DNA of 64,000 nucleotides from Pezizomycotina sp. ARF18 (taxonomy: Eukaryota; Ascomycota), in NCBI GenBank assembly GCA_002224055.1, contig AZLU01000001.1, positions 767,898-831,897 on the forward strand, written 5' to 3'. Numbering within the stretch: the first letter of the stretch is position 1; the number at the start of each line of letters is the position of its first letter. A model generated the notes under the pieces. The model was not told the origin of the DNA. It saw only the letters and a list, made by a program, of their open reading frames with translations, and did no database searches. Both the position numbers and the translations under genes were made by a program. Of this stretch, positions 12,154-24,993 are shown in pieces.

Positions 12154-13510
12154 ATTTCCCTCAAAAAACGCCTCTTCTGCTTCGCTTAACCCCTTGACTT
12201 TATTCCGCTTACGTCTATTTTTCAATACCTTTTCTTTAACTTTACTTTTCACGCTTGCATGATTACAATTATTCCTTCAGTCTTCTACTTCTCCTTGTCA
12301 CGGTGCGCATGTTCTCTTTTCTTTTCTACTCTGCATTACTCGGATAGGATATTCTGCATTTACTCACACTTTGTTCGGTTCGGTTACTATTAAATCTCAT
12401 TTTGCTTCCTCTCTTATTCGGAGTTTTTGTTTTATATCATTATCGGTGTTTCTTATATACTCATCAGTGTATCAGTTCATGGCGTTTTTTTTAAAACAGT
12501 GTTTCGTTATATTTTAGTCTTTCTCTTGCTATTGCTTTACGTATTCTATTCGCATGGCTTTCCTTACTTCTTACTAGCAAGGACGATAAGTGTAATCTGC
12601 AAATGCCGCTGATTAGTCTCTATTCTCTACTAATTATCATGGTCACTATGGCATTGTTTCTTCATTGTTCTTTCTCTTACTGTGACGAATAATCACTTTC
12701 AAAATGAGCGTATACTGTACTACTCCGAGCAATGGGTTCCTGCAGAAAACACACGTGGGGTGTGTAGAAGAGGTTGTGTCACCGTTACTCCGATTCCGGT
12801 GGTATAATAGTTAATACATATAAAATGGATACTAAGTACCTCGAGATTCGGTCCATTCTCTTTCCTAAATCGTTATAAACAAGTACAGTATGCATCGACC
12901 ATGGATAAAATTCAAAAGTCGATCTTGCATCCTCTCAACGCTCCAATATAAAGAGCGTTGCAAGGTTAAACAAGTTCAGATAATTTCTTTTTAACAATGT
13001 GTATGGTGTGTTTCTGGTTTCAAGATATGGGGCGGAGGCAAGTGATACAAAGCAAAAAAAGTTAAACATCACCCCATGCCTCACTATTTTTACTTTTAAA
13101 AATTATGGACGGGTAAACCCTTGAATCCCTCGACTCTAGTAGTATATTTTCGTGTAATGATGAACGAAATACATGTGGACATTGCATACTTACCTTACCT
13201 TACTAGCTGTATCAAATGCTCTTCCCGTTTCTGTGTGAAGAGAGATGTTAGACATATGCATACGTGTGCGTTGCACCTGTACTTTTTTAAAACCCGACGA
13301 GGAGATGATCGGATGAAGCGGTCTGATCTTTTTTTTTTTTTTTTTTTTTTTTCCGGAGGCAAATGGTGACGATGGGTGTTATCCGATGCTTTTTCCAAAA
13401 AAAAAAAAAAAAAAAAAAGAGAGAGAACGAGAAACAGAGGAACGAAAGAGAAATGGGATGAAGGATATTATCAGAACGTATTTTGGCGATCCTCATCCCT
13501 TGCGTGAAGC
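12154..13510. other. Intergenic, T-rich with long homopolymers
   Basis: A 1.36 kb spacer. The first part is pyrimidine-rich 3' sequence. Further on are a T24 run (13329-13352) and an A21-type run just after (13398-13418), then the purine-rich leader of the SAYSvFN gene. No gene recognised. Confidence 0.5.
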
Positions 13511-14194
13511 TTGGAAATGGAACGACACTCTCCTGCACGCCAAACTAAACCATTAAAATCCTCCCACCATTCAAATTTCAACCTTCCACAAACCTTCCCC
13601 GTCCTCCAAGCACCAACTTCCACCACCGACGATGCAATGAACGCCACTCAACCACCCCGTAAAAAGAAAAAAGATAAACCAAACCCCCCCGCTCCGAACG
13701 TAAACCCTACCACTTCTCCCGGCGCGACCTAGACCTCGACAACTTCCGCAAGGACGAAGAAGGGAAATCCCTCCCTTTATTCATAAAGCGCTTCTTCTAC
13801 CGTCTCCTATACTCCGTACAGTTCTGGTTATATGTGATACTACAGCTTATCGCTGCAGGTTTAGGGTATGGGCAGGTGTTCTTGTGCGTGGGATTATTGT
13901 GGATGATGGTCGTCAATACGGGGAAGAGGAAGGATGGGGAAATGAGCGCTTATTCGCTGTTTAATGAGGGTGTTGAGGCGTTAGTATACCCGGCCGTTTC
14001 TTTTGGAGGTTTGGGGGAGATTGCTAATGATTGATGGTGCTTTGTAGGATCGACGGGCGACGAATATGGAGGCGCTCGAGCGGGAGCTTCGGCACCGGAG
14101 TTATGACGACAGGCTGAGTTGTTGGTTCTTAGCAGTAGGACATATCGAAGGAAAACCGAACCATTGCTTTTTGCAATTGATATTGATAACGTGA
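13511..14194 (+). CDS. SAYSvFN-domain protein (SAYSD1-like ER membrane protein)
   Basis: The frame from about 13735 gives RRDLDLDNFRKDEEGKSL, then IKRFFYRLLYSVQFWLYVI, a hydrophobic stretch LQLIAAGLGYGQVFLCVGLLWM, and the signature GEMSAYSLFNEGVEAL at about 13940-13983. The SAYS-FN core is diagnostic of the SAYSvFN family (PF10260); the animal member SAYSD1 is an ER translocon-associated protein. An intron at 13984-14047 has GTATAC donor, GCTAAT branch and TAG acceptor, after which ATNMEALERELR continues the domain. The last residues to TGA at 14192-14194 do not look conserved, so the real end may be slightly earlier. ATG at 13511 or the in-frame ATG at 13637 may be the start; a Lys-rich basic segment precedes the domain. 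One frame change lies near 13700. Confidence 0.8.
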
Positions 14195-14545
14195 TGAGCA
14201 TCATTTTATATATCTGTAAAAACGAAAGCGATTATTAGCTGTATAATATTTCAAAGAATGCCCATTTAATGAGGGGTAATTTGTTGCATACTGTGGAAGC
14301 TCTTTCAACAGGTATCGTGAGGGTGATACAGGTAACGGAAACCAAAAATGCCAAGACTTTCTCTCTCTGTTTCAACCTACCAGAAACGGCTTAAAAATTT
14401 AAATTTGGGCCCTTTAAATTTCTTTTTACCCTCTTCTTTGAGTTTATGACACAACCACCGAAACCCACCAACCCTTGAACGAAAAAAAAAATCTTCAGTT
14501 CGAGCCTTCCATTCCATCCACCATCCACCCTACATTCTCCTCAGA
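14195..14545. other. Intergenic, Cactin promoter region
   Basis: A short spacer between the SAYSvFN gene and Cactin, both on the plus strand. It ends with a CCACCATCC-type pyrimidine-rich leader before ATG at 14546. No distinct element recognised. Confidence 0.4.
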
Positions 14546-17228
14546 ATGTCGTCGTACGACAAGTCCAGGGACCGCTCCTACCGGGATCGAGATCGAGATA
14601 GAGATAGAGACCGTCACGACTACAGGGACCGTGACAGAGACAGAGACAGGGATAGGGATAGAGACCGTGACCGCCGCCGCGACGATCGAGACGACAGAGA
14701 CAGAGACAGCAAGCGCTCACGACACCGCTCGAGGTCGCCGCGGGACAGGGATAATCGCCGGATAGGAACGGTGATAGCAACGCCGACCGCGACGACTGGC
14801 GCCGGCGGTCGAGGACGCCACCGTCACCGTGGGGTAGAAACGACGACAAAGACGAAGCAGAAGCCGCACCCGAGCGCTCCGGATCGCCGCCGTCGCCGTG
14901 GGGCCGAGGAAACGACGACGGCAACGACGGCAAAGAGGAACGAGAAGGATCACCGGGCTTCGGCGGTAATAACCGCCAACGCCGTCGGAAGAAGCGGGGG
15001 CGAAGACGCGACGACGGCGAAACGGTGGAAGATACCGCGCGCGGAAGGAGCAGGAGAACTTCGCGCGGGAGCAGACGCGGATAAACTCGCTGCAGGAGCA
15101 AGAGAGGATGAAGGAATGGGTAAGCGAGGAGGACGCGTTCGTGCTCAAGCAGGCGAAGAAGAAGGCGGAGATCCGCGTCAAGGAAGGTCGGGCGAAGCCG
15201 ATAGATTACCTCGCAGTGAATTTGAGGGTGATAGATACGGACCGTAATCCCTTGGATAACGAAATCGACGATGCGGACGTGGACATTGTCGATCCCGTGG
15301 GATATTCGAGGGGTTGAGGCAGAACCAGCTGGAGAGTCTGGAGAAGGATATCGATAGCTATATTGCCCTGGAGACTAACAAGAATAATTTGGAATATTGG
15401 ACCGTAAGTGCACCAATCTACTTTTCCTCAACGGAATTACGCCCCCCCCCAATTTCCTCTTTCGTCTACTACCTTAATGCCACACTTTCCTCGAGTTATT
15501 CATCTTTACTGACGATGTATCTTTTTTCTTCTTCAGACGATGAAGATAATATGCAGGGATCGCCAAAGAAAAAGTAAGGCGGAAGGTCCAGAAGGCAGAG
15601 CAGTGAGCTCGGTCGTACAGGATATAGACCTGCTCCTTTCGCCCAAGTCGTTCGAAGAGCTAGAGGCTTTAGAAAAACAAATCAACAAGAAACTAGCGTC
15701 GAACGAGGATATCGACGTCGACTACTGGGAGCAGCTGCTGCAAAGCCTGATAGTCTGGAAGGCTCGGGCGAAGCTAAAGAAAGTGTACCAGGCCGTCATC
15801 GACAGTCGCATGGAAATACTCCGGAAGCAGCAGAAAGAGGAAGCAGAGACGATTACACAGAAACTTGAAGCTGTGCTAGCGGGCCCAGGCCGTCGTGGAA
15901 GAGAAGGAGACGGAAGGGAGTGCTGCTGAGGAAGCTAATGCAGCTAGCTCAGAAAAGGCAGCGACGTATATCGAGCGAAAACCACTCAAGTACAGTAAAG
16001 ACATGGATCCCGAGCCAATGCTTAAGCTAAAATACGAAGATCGTGGCCTAGAGCAAATGGATGAGAAATATTTCTTGAAAAAATTGGTACGAGTTCTCTT
16101 TCTCTCTTTTTTTTTTCTTTCTTTTTCCCCTCTGCATACCCGTGTGGCACATGCTCTGGCGAATTTCTTTTTTTTTTTTTTTTTCCTGTGCAACACGGCA
16201 TCTAGCGTGGGTAATTTTTTTATTAGGCGTTTTTGGTGAGGAGCTATCAAAGACACCTGCAAGACTACTCACGCCAAGTGTCCTACTCCGCAAATCCTTT
16301 TTTTTCCTGTTGATTAGGCGATTTTGTGTCACCATTGTGGTTAAATCTTCGGTCTCTTCTCTTGCCCTATATATCTATCACGACCTTTTATTCGGTCTCA
16401 ATTCATCCGATATGCACCTCGCTCTTTCACATCCCTTCTCTAACCTGTGATATCCTCCTGTAACCTCTTCTACCCTTTAACTCCGTTCGCTAACCTCATC
16501 CAATCACCACAACAGACCGGTGAACGTATCAAAGTACTCAAAATGGGCTACGTACCTCTAAAAAAGGGGAACACAGTAGTAGACCGCTTCGGCCACTTCC
16601 GCTGGAACCAGCACGCGCTAAGCAACCAGCACAGGCGGAACCAAGATAAAGATAACACGACGGGAGGCGTCGCGCGGTTTACAGCAATACCCAACGACGA
16701 CTTCTCGCAGGCCACGAGGGCACTGTACGAGCGCGAAGTGGCTCGCGGCGTCGGCGATAACGAGGAAATATTCGCGGGTGAAGAGGAAGTACAGACTGCA
16801 TCGAAGGCATTGTGGTCCAGCAAGTACAGACCTAGAAAACCCCGTTATTTCAATCGCGTCCAGATGGGTTACGAGTGGAACAAGTACAATCAGACGCATT
16901 ACGATCACGATAATCCCCGCCGAAGGTCGTTCAGGGGTACAAGTTCAATATTTTCTATCCTGATCTGATCGACAAGTCGAAAGCGCCCACGTACAGGATC
17001 GAGCGCGAGGGTGGTAGGAAGAGGGGGCAGTCATTCGCGCCTGCTGGGGAAGATGATACGTGTCTTATTAGGTTCATTGCGGGACCGCCGTACGAGGATC
17101 TTGCGTTTAGGATTGTGGATAAGGAGTGGGATTACTCGGCGAAACGGGAACGGGGGTTCAAGAGTTCGTTCGAGAAGGGTATATTGCAACTGCATTTCCA
17201 ATTGAAGAAGATTTATTATAGGAAGTGA
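14546..17228 (+). CDS. cactin: Splicing factor Cactin
   Basis: Cactin is a conserved nuclear protein associated with late spliceosomes. The N-terminus is an Arg-Asp repeat tract (about residues 8-60, alternating RD) and Arg/Ser sequence. The mid-domain contains LRVIDTDRNPLDNEIDDADVDI, then EGLRQNQLESLEKDIDSYI and DYWEQLLQSLIVWKARAKL. The C-terminal CactinC domain reads KPRYFNRVQMGYEWNKYNQTHYD, then FNIFYPDLIDKSKAPTY, GEDDTCLIRFIAGPPYEDLAFRIVDKEW and ends FEKGILQLHFQLKKIYYRK with TGA at 17226-17228. Introns: 15404-15536 and a long, T-rich one at 16087-16515 (429 bp). Single-base losses break the frame at several points, e.g. GGGG read as GGG near 15299-15301 and one in the C-terminal domain near 16920. 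Confidence 0.93.
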
Positions 17229-17954
17229 TTTTTTTGTTTATTTTCTTTTTAAAGTATATTAGCATAACCCTTTTTCTTTTCTTGTCTAGCTGCATTGCCA
17301 CAAGCACGAAAGAAAAACGGCGAGGATAATATTGCTGTTTTGGCTCCTATTTCAAATATCTTTCTTCTTTCTTTATATGCGATGCAGTGTTGTGCCTAAC
17401 CGAGCTTGGTACGCAAAGTGTTTTATTCTAATTCTTCGTCCAAGGAGGCGATCTGCCGCATTCTATATGGCGTCATCCTTGCTATCTGCCGGTATCTGTG
17501 TTACGTGGAACCATTTCGCAAAGCCGACTACGGCGTTACACTTTGAGATATTATTATTCTTAGTATTGCTGTTTTGTCTCCTGTTTCTGATGACTTTTTC
17601 CTATACGATGGGCATTATTAATATTACTATTTTTTTTTTTTTTTTCGCCTTACATGCAGCCTAGTGCGCTACAGCCTCGAATTGGAAATTTTGATTTTTC
17701 CCCACATCTCCAGACAAGCACAGGATCGTACCCCAATATTTTTTTTGACTAGAAGTTGATTTTCAGCTACTTGGTATTTTTTTAATTGGATAATTCCTGA
17801 CTGGCCAAGACGCTATTTGCCTAGTATAGAGTACTTGTCCAGCGCTAGCGGATGGTAGCGGCCCTCGTTCTGAGATATTCCACGAACGGAAGGACCCTTG
17901 TAATCTTATCGATTATGTCAATGAACACCAGGGTCAGGGTGTCCCCGATGGACG

Positions 17955-18079
17955 TTCGAAGTTCATGGACGGTAGGCCCACACTGAACACATGTAGCAAC
18001 AGCACTTCTGGCAGAACAGATATTTCATACGAGACTGAACCTTTTTCGTCAGTCAGGTAACCAATCCATGAACTTCGAA
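17955..18079. repeat. 15-bp perfect inverted repeat with 95-nt spacer
   Basis: TTCGAAGTTCATGGA at 17955-17969 recurs as its exact reverse complement at 18065-18079. The spacer is not obviously repetitive. It could be a structured RNA, a relic of a small transposon, or a large operator; no coding frame crosses it. Confidence 0.6.
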
Positions 18080-19261
18080 ACGGGAACCACATGAAAATAG
18101 AAGAACCCGAGCTAGGGAAAATCTTGTTTTCACTGGTTTACTACTCTCTCGGATCAGTGCCTATAGTCCAACCGTTCGTTCCTCACCAGAAGTGTACGGT
18201 GCAACTGCAATCGCATGCATAAAAGGAAAATTAAGGAAGAAGTAACATTCTCCAAATCCGCAAACGGAAAAAAAATTTTTTTTATAAAAAAAATTAAATA
18301 AATAAATAAAATAAAATAATTTGAGTGTTTAAACCCCCACACGTGGTGAAAGACTCGATCCGCCAAAGGATCCCGAGGATGCTAGGAGTACCCTACTCGG
18401 GAGTGGGCTGGACCTCCAGCTTCTATCGCTAAGTTGCTCTTCTGTTAAGAGTTAGTCAATGCCGCTTGACGGATCGTCCCTGACACAAAGATTCCACAAG
18501 GACAAGGTCCCCACCTCCACAATTGAAAGGGTAGGTACAAGGACATCTGGAGCTAACCCATTTAGCTAATTTTTAAAAAACAATTAAGGGAGAGAAGAAT
18601 AACAGGAAAGGAAAACGGACAAGTGTGTTGTGGCACAAATCATCCTTTGGGAGCTTTTTTGTTCATCGAAAGTACAAACTCCAAATCGGAAAAAACAATA
18701 CTATAGTTAAGCGACGAGAACAATAAACTAATAAAGATAAAACGAAAAAGAGGACATCGAAGCGCCTTGCATCTGCAAGAACAATTACAATAGCACACAC
18801 GCACAAAAAAAAGAGTAAAGAATGATTTGCCACGAATCGTCAATAAAATAGAGAGAGAGTGTGTGTGTGTGAGTGAGAAGAAAGAGTGTGGCTCTGTTAG
18901 ATGATGTTAAAGCAGAAAAGAATAGAAAGAAACGTTGCTTGCAAACGCTGAGGATGCCAAGTGCTGAGCGATGAAGATAAAGCTAATAGAAGCTTGAAGA
19001 CTTGGAATTCCCACTTAGCCGCTTCTTTTCAGCTCAATTGAACACGCGCAGACCCGCACTTAAATCATCAACATGAAAAAATTCATACGGTAAACGTTCG
19101 AGTGTTCTTTTGGCAGAGGCTGCGCCAATTTCGTGAGCTTTTCCTGCACGTTGAACTGTTGAACCCCCTAGTAACTTTATCCCTGAAACGGATGGCGTCA
19201 GAGTTGTTATTTAAAATAGCATTTAATCGCGGCTGATGCGGAAAGCAAGGGGCCCAAGGCC

Positions 19262-19290
19262 AACAACAACAACAACAACAACAACAAAGA
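19262..19290. repeat. (CAA)n microsatellite
   Basis: About nine uninterrupted CAA units in non-coding DNA. Confidence 0.85.
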
Positions 19291-22200
19291 ATTATTTTAA
19301 AAAAATAACAACAATAAAATAGAATAAAAGTAAATTCTCACTTGCCTTACCAGAAGAAGAAGAAGGCTATACTTTCATCTACCAAAGTACACACAGCAAA
19401 GAGATCGATAAACCAGCCTCTTTCTTTTCTGTCCCTCCTGAGTCTGAATAGACAGACTGCGCGCTGTTGGCCCAATAGGCGTGTTTTCCTGAGTAAGGGC
19501 CAGTGCCGGAAACGATCGCATTTATGCAAGAGTGAATAAGATACTTGCTAAGGAAGAGTGAAAGTATTTGTTGCTCTGCCTTGCAAGTGTTGTCTATATT
19601 ATAATACAATTCCGCAAGCCTCGTCTATTTAAGAATTGTCTAATTTTGAAAAGTGCTGTAAGCGCCCGCCTAAGGAAAAAGTAAAATAACATGAATAATA
19701 AGAAAATAAATATTGGGGCGGTGACTGTCAACTCTTCCCTTTACACCTGCCAGGGGCTCTCATGTTAACGATCTCCTTGATCATAGGATTCCGACTTGCG
19801 TGCGAGTTTCTTTCGGTATTTATCTTTTTCGCCGTTTCCATTTTACTTAGACATAGGTAAACAAATATTACAGAGCACAGACCTAGTGTTTCAACTTTAT
19901 TCCGAACAATAAGCGCCAACGGGCGGTAGTTCGTAAATGCGTGCAGCGTTTGGTATTCTAGTACTCCGAGAATAACGATACCGGTATCTCGAAAATCTAG
20001 TAGACGATCTTCCGAGTTGTCGATGCGCACGAAAAGAGTTTCCACGTTGTCTTCTTAGCCGCTCTTGTCTGGTGGTCTTTCACTTACCGTCATAGTATTG
20101 TTAATCGCTCTTCGTTAATGCGGCGAAAAGGTGCCCGATTTCGGTAGCTTTTTCAAAATATCCTAAACCTTTTTTTCGGGAACTATACCTACTTAAGTTA
20201 GCGGGGATAATAATGCTTTGTTCTCGCCGCCGGCTATACAACAATAAGTTATATTTCTGTTTATTATGGTGTACTTGGATATTCTATTTCTCCTGATGCT
20301 CAAAATACATCAGAGAGTGAGGGTCTGGTTCGTATTTAGGTCCTCCTTGTGTCTCTCCTTTTGCCTCCAAGGAGAGTTCATCTGAACACACAAGAAAAAT
20401 GGTTATTTCTTGTACTGCTGTGCAGGCGACTTAAAAGGCTAACATTACCGACTACTTCGGGTCAGTCTTCAGGAGATTCCGGATCTTTAGAAAGTCAGGG
20501 CGAAAAGAAGTACCTGGGAGGAATACCTGAATTGACCTTTGTAACCAAATAGTAACCTTTTCCGGCTCTTGTTACCGTGCTTTGCTAGCAAATCCTTGAG
20601 CGTAATCACCACCATGTGGACCACTTGATCGAGATTTTTTTTTTCTTTTTTTTGCGAGCGTTCTCTATTGTCTCTATCGTTACTCCTTTCGTTACTTTCC
20701 CCAGAGGCATCGAAACAGTATATGCCAACGAATAAAATTACCCCCGCAGTATCGCAAGCAACATCACACAACGGTGTCACAAACACTGAGGGTCCTCTGT
20801 AAAGGTACTCTTCAGCAAGTGAAAAATATATTATCCAGTATCCTTCAGGGACCATAAAGTCAGATCAGAAGCAGAGTTCATTATGTTTAGGAGCCGAACC
20901 GTAGGCAAACATTGTAAATAGGATTCAAAGTCTTCGAACATCAATGCCAGCACTTTGACTCACTCTGATTCCAGATCATGATGCTTCAGGATAAATAAAA
21001 GGGCTGTTCTACCAGATTTAAATCTCACATTAGTATATAAGAATTGGACCTGAAAAACAACGTTGTGTTAACAAACCGGCGGCGGGATGGGGAAGAGAGG
21101 CACCAAAAAAAAAGAAAAGAAAAATTCGAGAAATGGAGATAAAATATAATGTAATGTAATTATAAAATAAAATAAATTATAAAATAAATAGACTTTCGAG
21201 CAAATAAACCATCGTAGTATTTTTCTTTTTTTCTTGAAAAAAAAAGGATGTGGGAAAGAAGAAAAAAAAGAAAGAAAATAAAAATCCGTGGTAATGTAAT
21301 ACCAAGGAATATGTGAATAACGAGATTTTTGGGGGGGGCATTTTACTCAGAAAGGTACCTTGATAACGCAGCCTTGTCCGCACAAAGCAGATGTGCGATT
21401 CATCCAATTCAACCCCCACACATCTTGGACATTAGGCCATTATAAGATGACAGTCTCTTCCTGTATTGAAACGTCTTTGGCCTTTTTTTCTTTCTTTTCC
21501 TCCTTGGAAACATGCCGTACATATCCAGACGATAAGTCGATATATATATCCTCTCTAGAAACACGGGGATACTATCGATATTTTGGGGATTTCTGTTTAG
21601 AAGTTTTATAGTATCGAAGTAATAGAAGTAGCGTACTTCAAGCCCTCTCAAGCAAGAGAAAGAGAAAAGGAAGGCCCCGTTTCCTATTCAAATCTCAATA
21701 AACATTATACTTATTAGCCTATTTTTTTTTAACATCTTTTTCTTGACGGACTTGACCTTGTAGTCCTTCACAGCGCCAGAGTTGATCTGAAAGGTCTTCT
21801 TGCTTGCCCGTCGCTACGACTATCGAGCTAAAGGAGTACGGACAACTGTTCTTACTTACGTCAACTTTCCCCCTTCAACGGCCTCGCACGGTTATCGGGC
21901 TTCTTCAGTTCTTCACCTCACAAACGGTCAAGCACCTTGGTGTTTTTCTTTCTGCCCTTGCTGAGGCAAAAAAAGAACACGCTCAAATCCACTAGCCCAC
22001 CGTAGGCTGCTTGCTGCAAGTTGCCGTGAGCAAAAAACTCAGACGTGCGCAACGTTTCTCGCCGTGCAGCTTGCTGTCGGATAGTCCTCCAACGGAACAA
22101 AACGGCTGCTTGACTCCCTGAACGAACTGACTGGCTGAAGCTCCGGAGGTATCGGTCCGTGGCTAAGAGAGACGAAGAGTAGGAAGTGAAACAACCAAGA

Positions 22201-22343
22201 GGCTGTTTCTAGGGAGAAGAAAGGATTAGCAACACCATCGTGTTGAAGAGGAAGAGATAGTGTTATTAGTTGTTATTTTATTAAGGAAAGAGTTTATTTT
22301 ATTTAAAGGTAAGTCAATTCCTATTGTAAAAAAAATAATAAAT

Positions 22344-22345
<2 letters not shown>

Positions 22346-22381
<36 letters not shown>

Positions 22382-22386
22382 TTTTT
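22346..22386. repeat. A32-T9 homopolymer junction
   Basis: A run of about 32 A is followed directly by 9 T, allowing a foldback. It lies in the presumed leader or promoter region of the forkhead gene. Confidence 0.85.
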
Positions 22387-22423
22387 GGCCCTTATAGTCA
22401 GTCAGGCTTCGACCACTCCCTAC

Positions 22424-22490
22424 GATTTATTTTATTTATTTTATTTTATTTATTTTATTTTATTTTATTTTATTTGATTTTATTTACTTT
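22424..22490. repeat. (TTTTA)n / (TTTA)n microsatellite
   Basis: Imperfect tandem TTTTA and TTTA units over about 65 bases. Confidence 0.85.
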
Positions 22491-23263
22491 GCTTGCTTGC
22501 TATTTTTCTAAAGAGCAAATAAAAAAAAAGTATCGATCGTCACTTCCTTTCTTTCTATCTGTCTTTTTATCTCATTATCGTCAAGGCTTGTTCAAAGTCG
22601 TCGTGAGTACGATGTATACAAGTACTTAGCGATAAGTAAAGGGGTAACGAAGTTAGAAAGGACGAGAAGAAAGATACGCTAACGATCATTATCACCAATT
22701 CTCTAAACAAACAGATCTATCATAGACAAATAAGAGAAGATTAAGGGACGGTAATAGGAAACGTGGTTTTGTATCACCGGCACTGTAGGAACATCGCGTA
22801 AGGAAAAAGGGTCTGCCCGTCGTTAAGGCGACATCTGCAGGCTTCACTGCAAAATCCCGAGGGCCTTAGAGGAGAAAACCCTCCGATCCACGTTATCGCA
22901 GCAAAGTCAACACAAATACTCCGGGATCCTACGCCGCGAGTTCGCTCGTTGAGCTGTCAAACAGTAACAACTTGCTGAAGAATCGCCCAGTGGACTTCAT
23001 TAGCAGCTTTTACAAGCAAGGAGTATTATATTAAACACCTCATCCAACGACGATAGAGACCTTATAAATATAAATTCCTAAGAAATACCCATTTAGGAGA
23101 AAGATCGGTAAGTTTTCACTATCCAAACTTCCAGTTCTAAGACATTTTAAGCACAAGAAGGCAGCAAAACAATTACATTTGTATACGAGTTAACCTTAAG
23201 AGGGAAACAGGATCTATTATCACCAGCACTCAGAAGTTTGTCCATATTTCAAACAAACTGAAA

Positions 23264-24993
23264 ATGTCCGGCTCTATTTCCAGTCCATCAGCCGCCGCGA
23301 TGGAAACAAGACCTTCTTTGCAATGCAAAAAGGCTATCCAGAGAGCAATAATAACAGCAACAAGCGCACGGCGGCGAACGCGCTTCCTTCCGTTCCGCCG
23401 TTTGCCCAGAGTAACATCTCCAACGCGAGGAAGCCTAATCAGCTTGTACATTTCGATAACATCTGGACCCAGGATATACAACTCCCAAGCGGCACTACCG
23501 GTTACCCTTTGGTCAGCTCTGGTAATACCAGCGTTACCGTTAATAACTTCAACGAAGACGGAAGCTTGTTTTTCAGTGGCATGATCTTGGATCCCCAGCA
23601 TGGTTTCTACTACGTTCCGAAGATTGAGGAAGATCTTAATAGTGTTCCCATCTTTGACGAAAGCGTCCCTCAAGGTGTTGAACCAGAAGTCACGCCTAGG
23701 TCGCTTGCCTTTGGTAGTCAACAAGTCACTGTTCCTTCAAACGATTTTAACGGGGTTGCTGAACAGCTTAATGTTAAGAACGAGCCTTTTATGGATATCG
23801 TTGTCTCCCGTAGGACTCAACCTGTTTGGCAAGCCAGGCCTAGGCCACAATACAACAACACCAACATCTTCACGACTAATCTCGGTGCAAGCATTTACGC
23901 TACGAATCAGATCTCCACCTCCTTCGCTGAGTCACTGCCATCATCTCCTGATGATGACCAGAGTCTCAGCCCCCAGTCTGAAGCCCATTCAGAGATTGAA
24001 GGCCCGACAAACGGAGATTACGGCAGGAGCCCTGGCGGAAACAGCAACGGCACCCAGAATGCTATGGCGCAGCCAAGCACTGCAAATGGCGGTAGGGATC
24101 CTAACGGCGGGAGGAATCAAAATGGTGCTACCGATAACCCGGATGATTTGCTCCCCAGAGATGAAAATGGCCGCCAGATCCCATATGCCAGGCTGCTCGA
24201 AAAGGCATTCTCAGTGTTCCTTCCAGGAGCATGGTACTTTCTCAGGTTTACGAGTGGTTCACTACGAACTACCCTAGGTACAAAACCGCAGCTTCGTCCG
24301 GTTGGAGGAACTCCATCCGCCACAATCTTTCCATGAACGGTGTAAGTTGCATCCTCATGTCCCATCTCCCTTTTTTTTCCCTTCTAAGCTTGTATAGATA
24401 AGCTAATAAGTTTTTTTTTCATAACAATCAATATCTAGGGCTTCGAGAACATGCTCGTCCTGAAGGGGATCCTGGCAAAGGTCATATCTGGGTTTTGACT
24501 GAAAAAGCCGAGCGCGAAGTGTTAAGTCTACCACCCGCTTCCGCCAGAAGTCTGGTAACAAACGCCCGCGAAGACGATCTCAAAAACGCAAACTCACGCA
24601 AGGGTGGGAACTCAACGCTCGCGGCTGCAACAACAATAACAGGTCTGCTAAGAAGCCCAAGGCGGCGGCGCCCATGACGACTCGCATTACTCGCAGTAAT
24701 ATCATCGACAACTACCAGTTGGCGGCTGATCCCATGTCTCCGCCCCGCCGGCCTTGATGAGGTCATACTCTAGCACTGGAGAGACGTCCCCTGAAAGCAC
24801 GTTCCCGCCTACTCCTGATCAGTATACTAGTGTCGGTTTCGAAACTGGCAACGGCGTCTTCATGAATAACAGCCAGCCTTTCTTCTCGCAAACCACTGCT
24901 CCGGGGTACGAACGAAATGTCAACATCGTTCCCTCTCAGCATGACTATCAGGAGGTCGACCACACTTGGAACTACACCGGCAAGTGGGTCTAG
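23264..24993 (+). CDS. Forkhead transcription factor
   Basis: A DNA-binding regulator. ATG at 23264 sits in AAAATGTCC; the frame changes near 23310 and then runs open to 24200. The first 290 residues are an Asn/Ser/Pro/Gly-rich leader with acidic SPDDDQSLSPQSE and NGG-rich parts. The forkhead domain follows: QIPYARLLEKA (about 24177-24209), one frame change, then MVLSQVYEWF, NYPRYKTAASSGWRNSIRHNLSMNG with the invariant helix-3 core WRNSIRHNLS, an intron at 24342-24438 (GTAAGT to CTAG), and GFENMLVLKGDPGKGHIWVL. The tail is basic and then Ser/Thr/Pro/Tyr-rich, ending in TAG at 24991-24993. The domain is diverged from the classical yeast Fkh1/2 and I see no FHA domain, so it is a fungal forkhead of unassigned subgroup. 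The long empty upstream region fits a developmental regulator. Confidence 0.88.

Larger units (their letters stand above)
17229..23263. other. 6 kb gene-poor region upstream of the forkhead gene
   Basis: No convincing gene. The longest frames, minus 20855-20487 (122 codons) and minus 20045-19728 (105 codons), have no recognised motif and no splice context. Simple repeats are listed separately. GTAAGT-type donors at about 22311 and 23104 and a pyrimidine-rich 3' end fit a long spliced 5' leader of the forkhead gene, but this is inference. Confidence 0.4.

Noticed and set aside
20487-20855. 122-codon minus-strand frame as a gene
   Set aside because: No motif, no good start context, no homologous feel; AT content allows it by chance.
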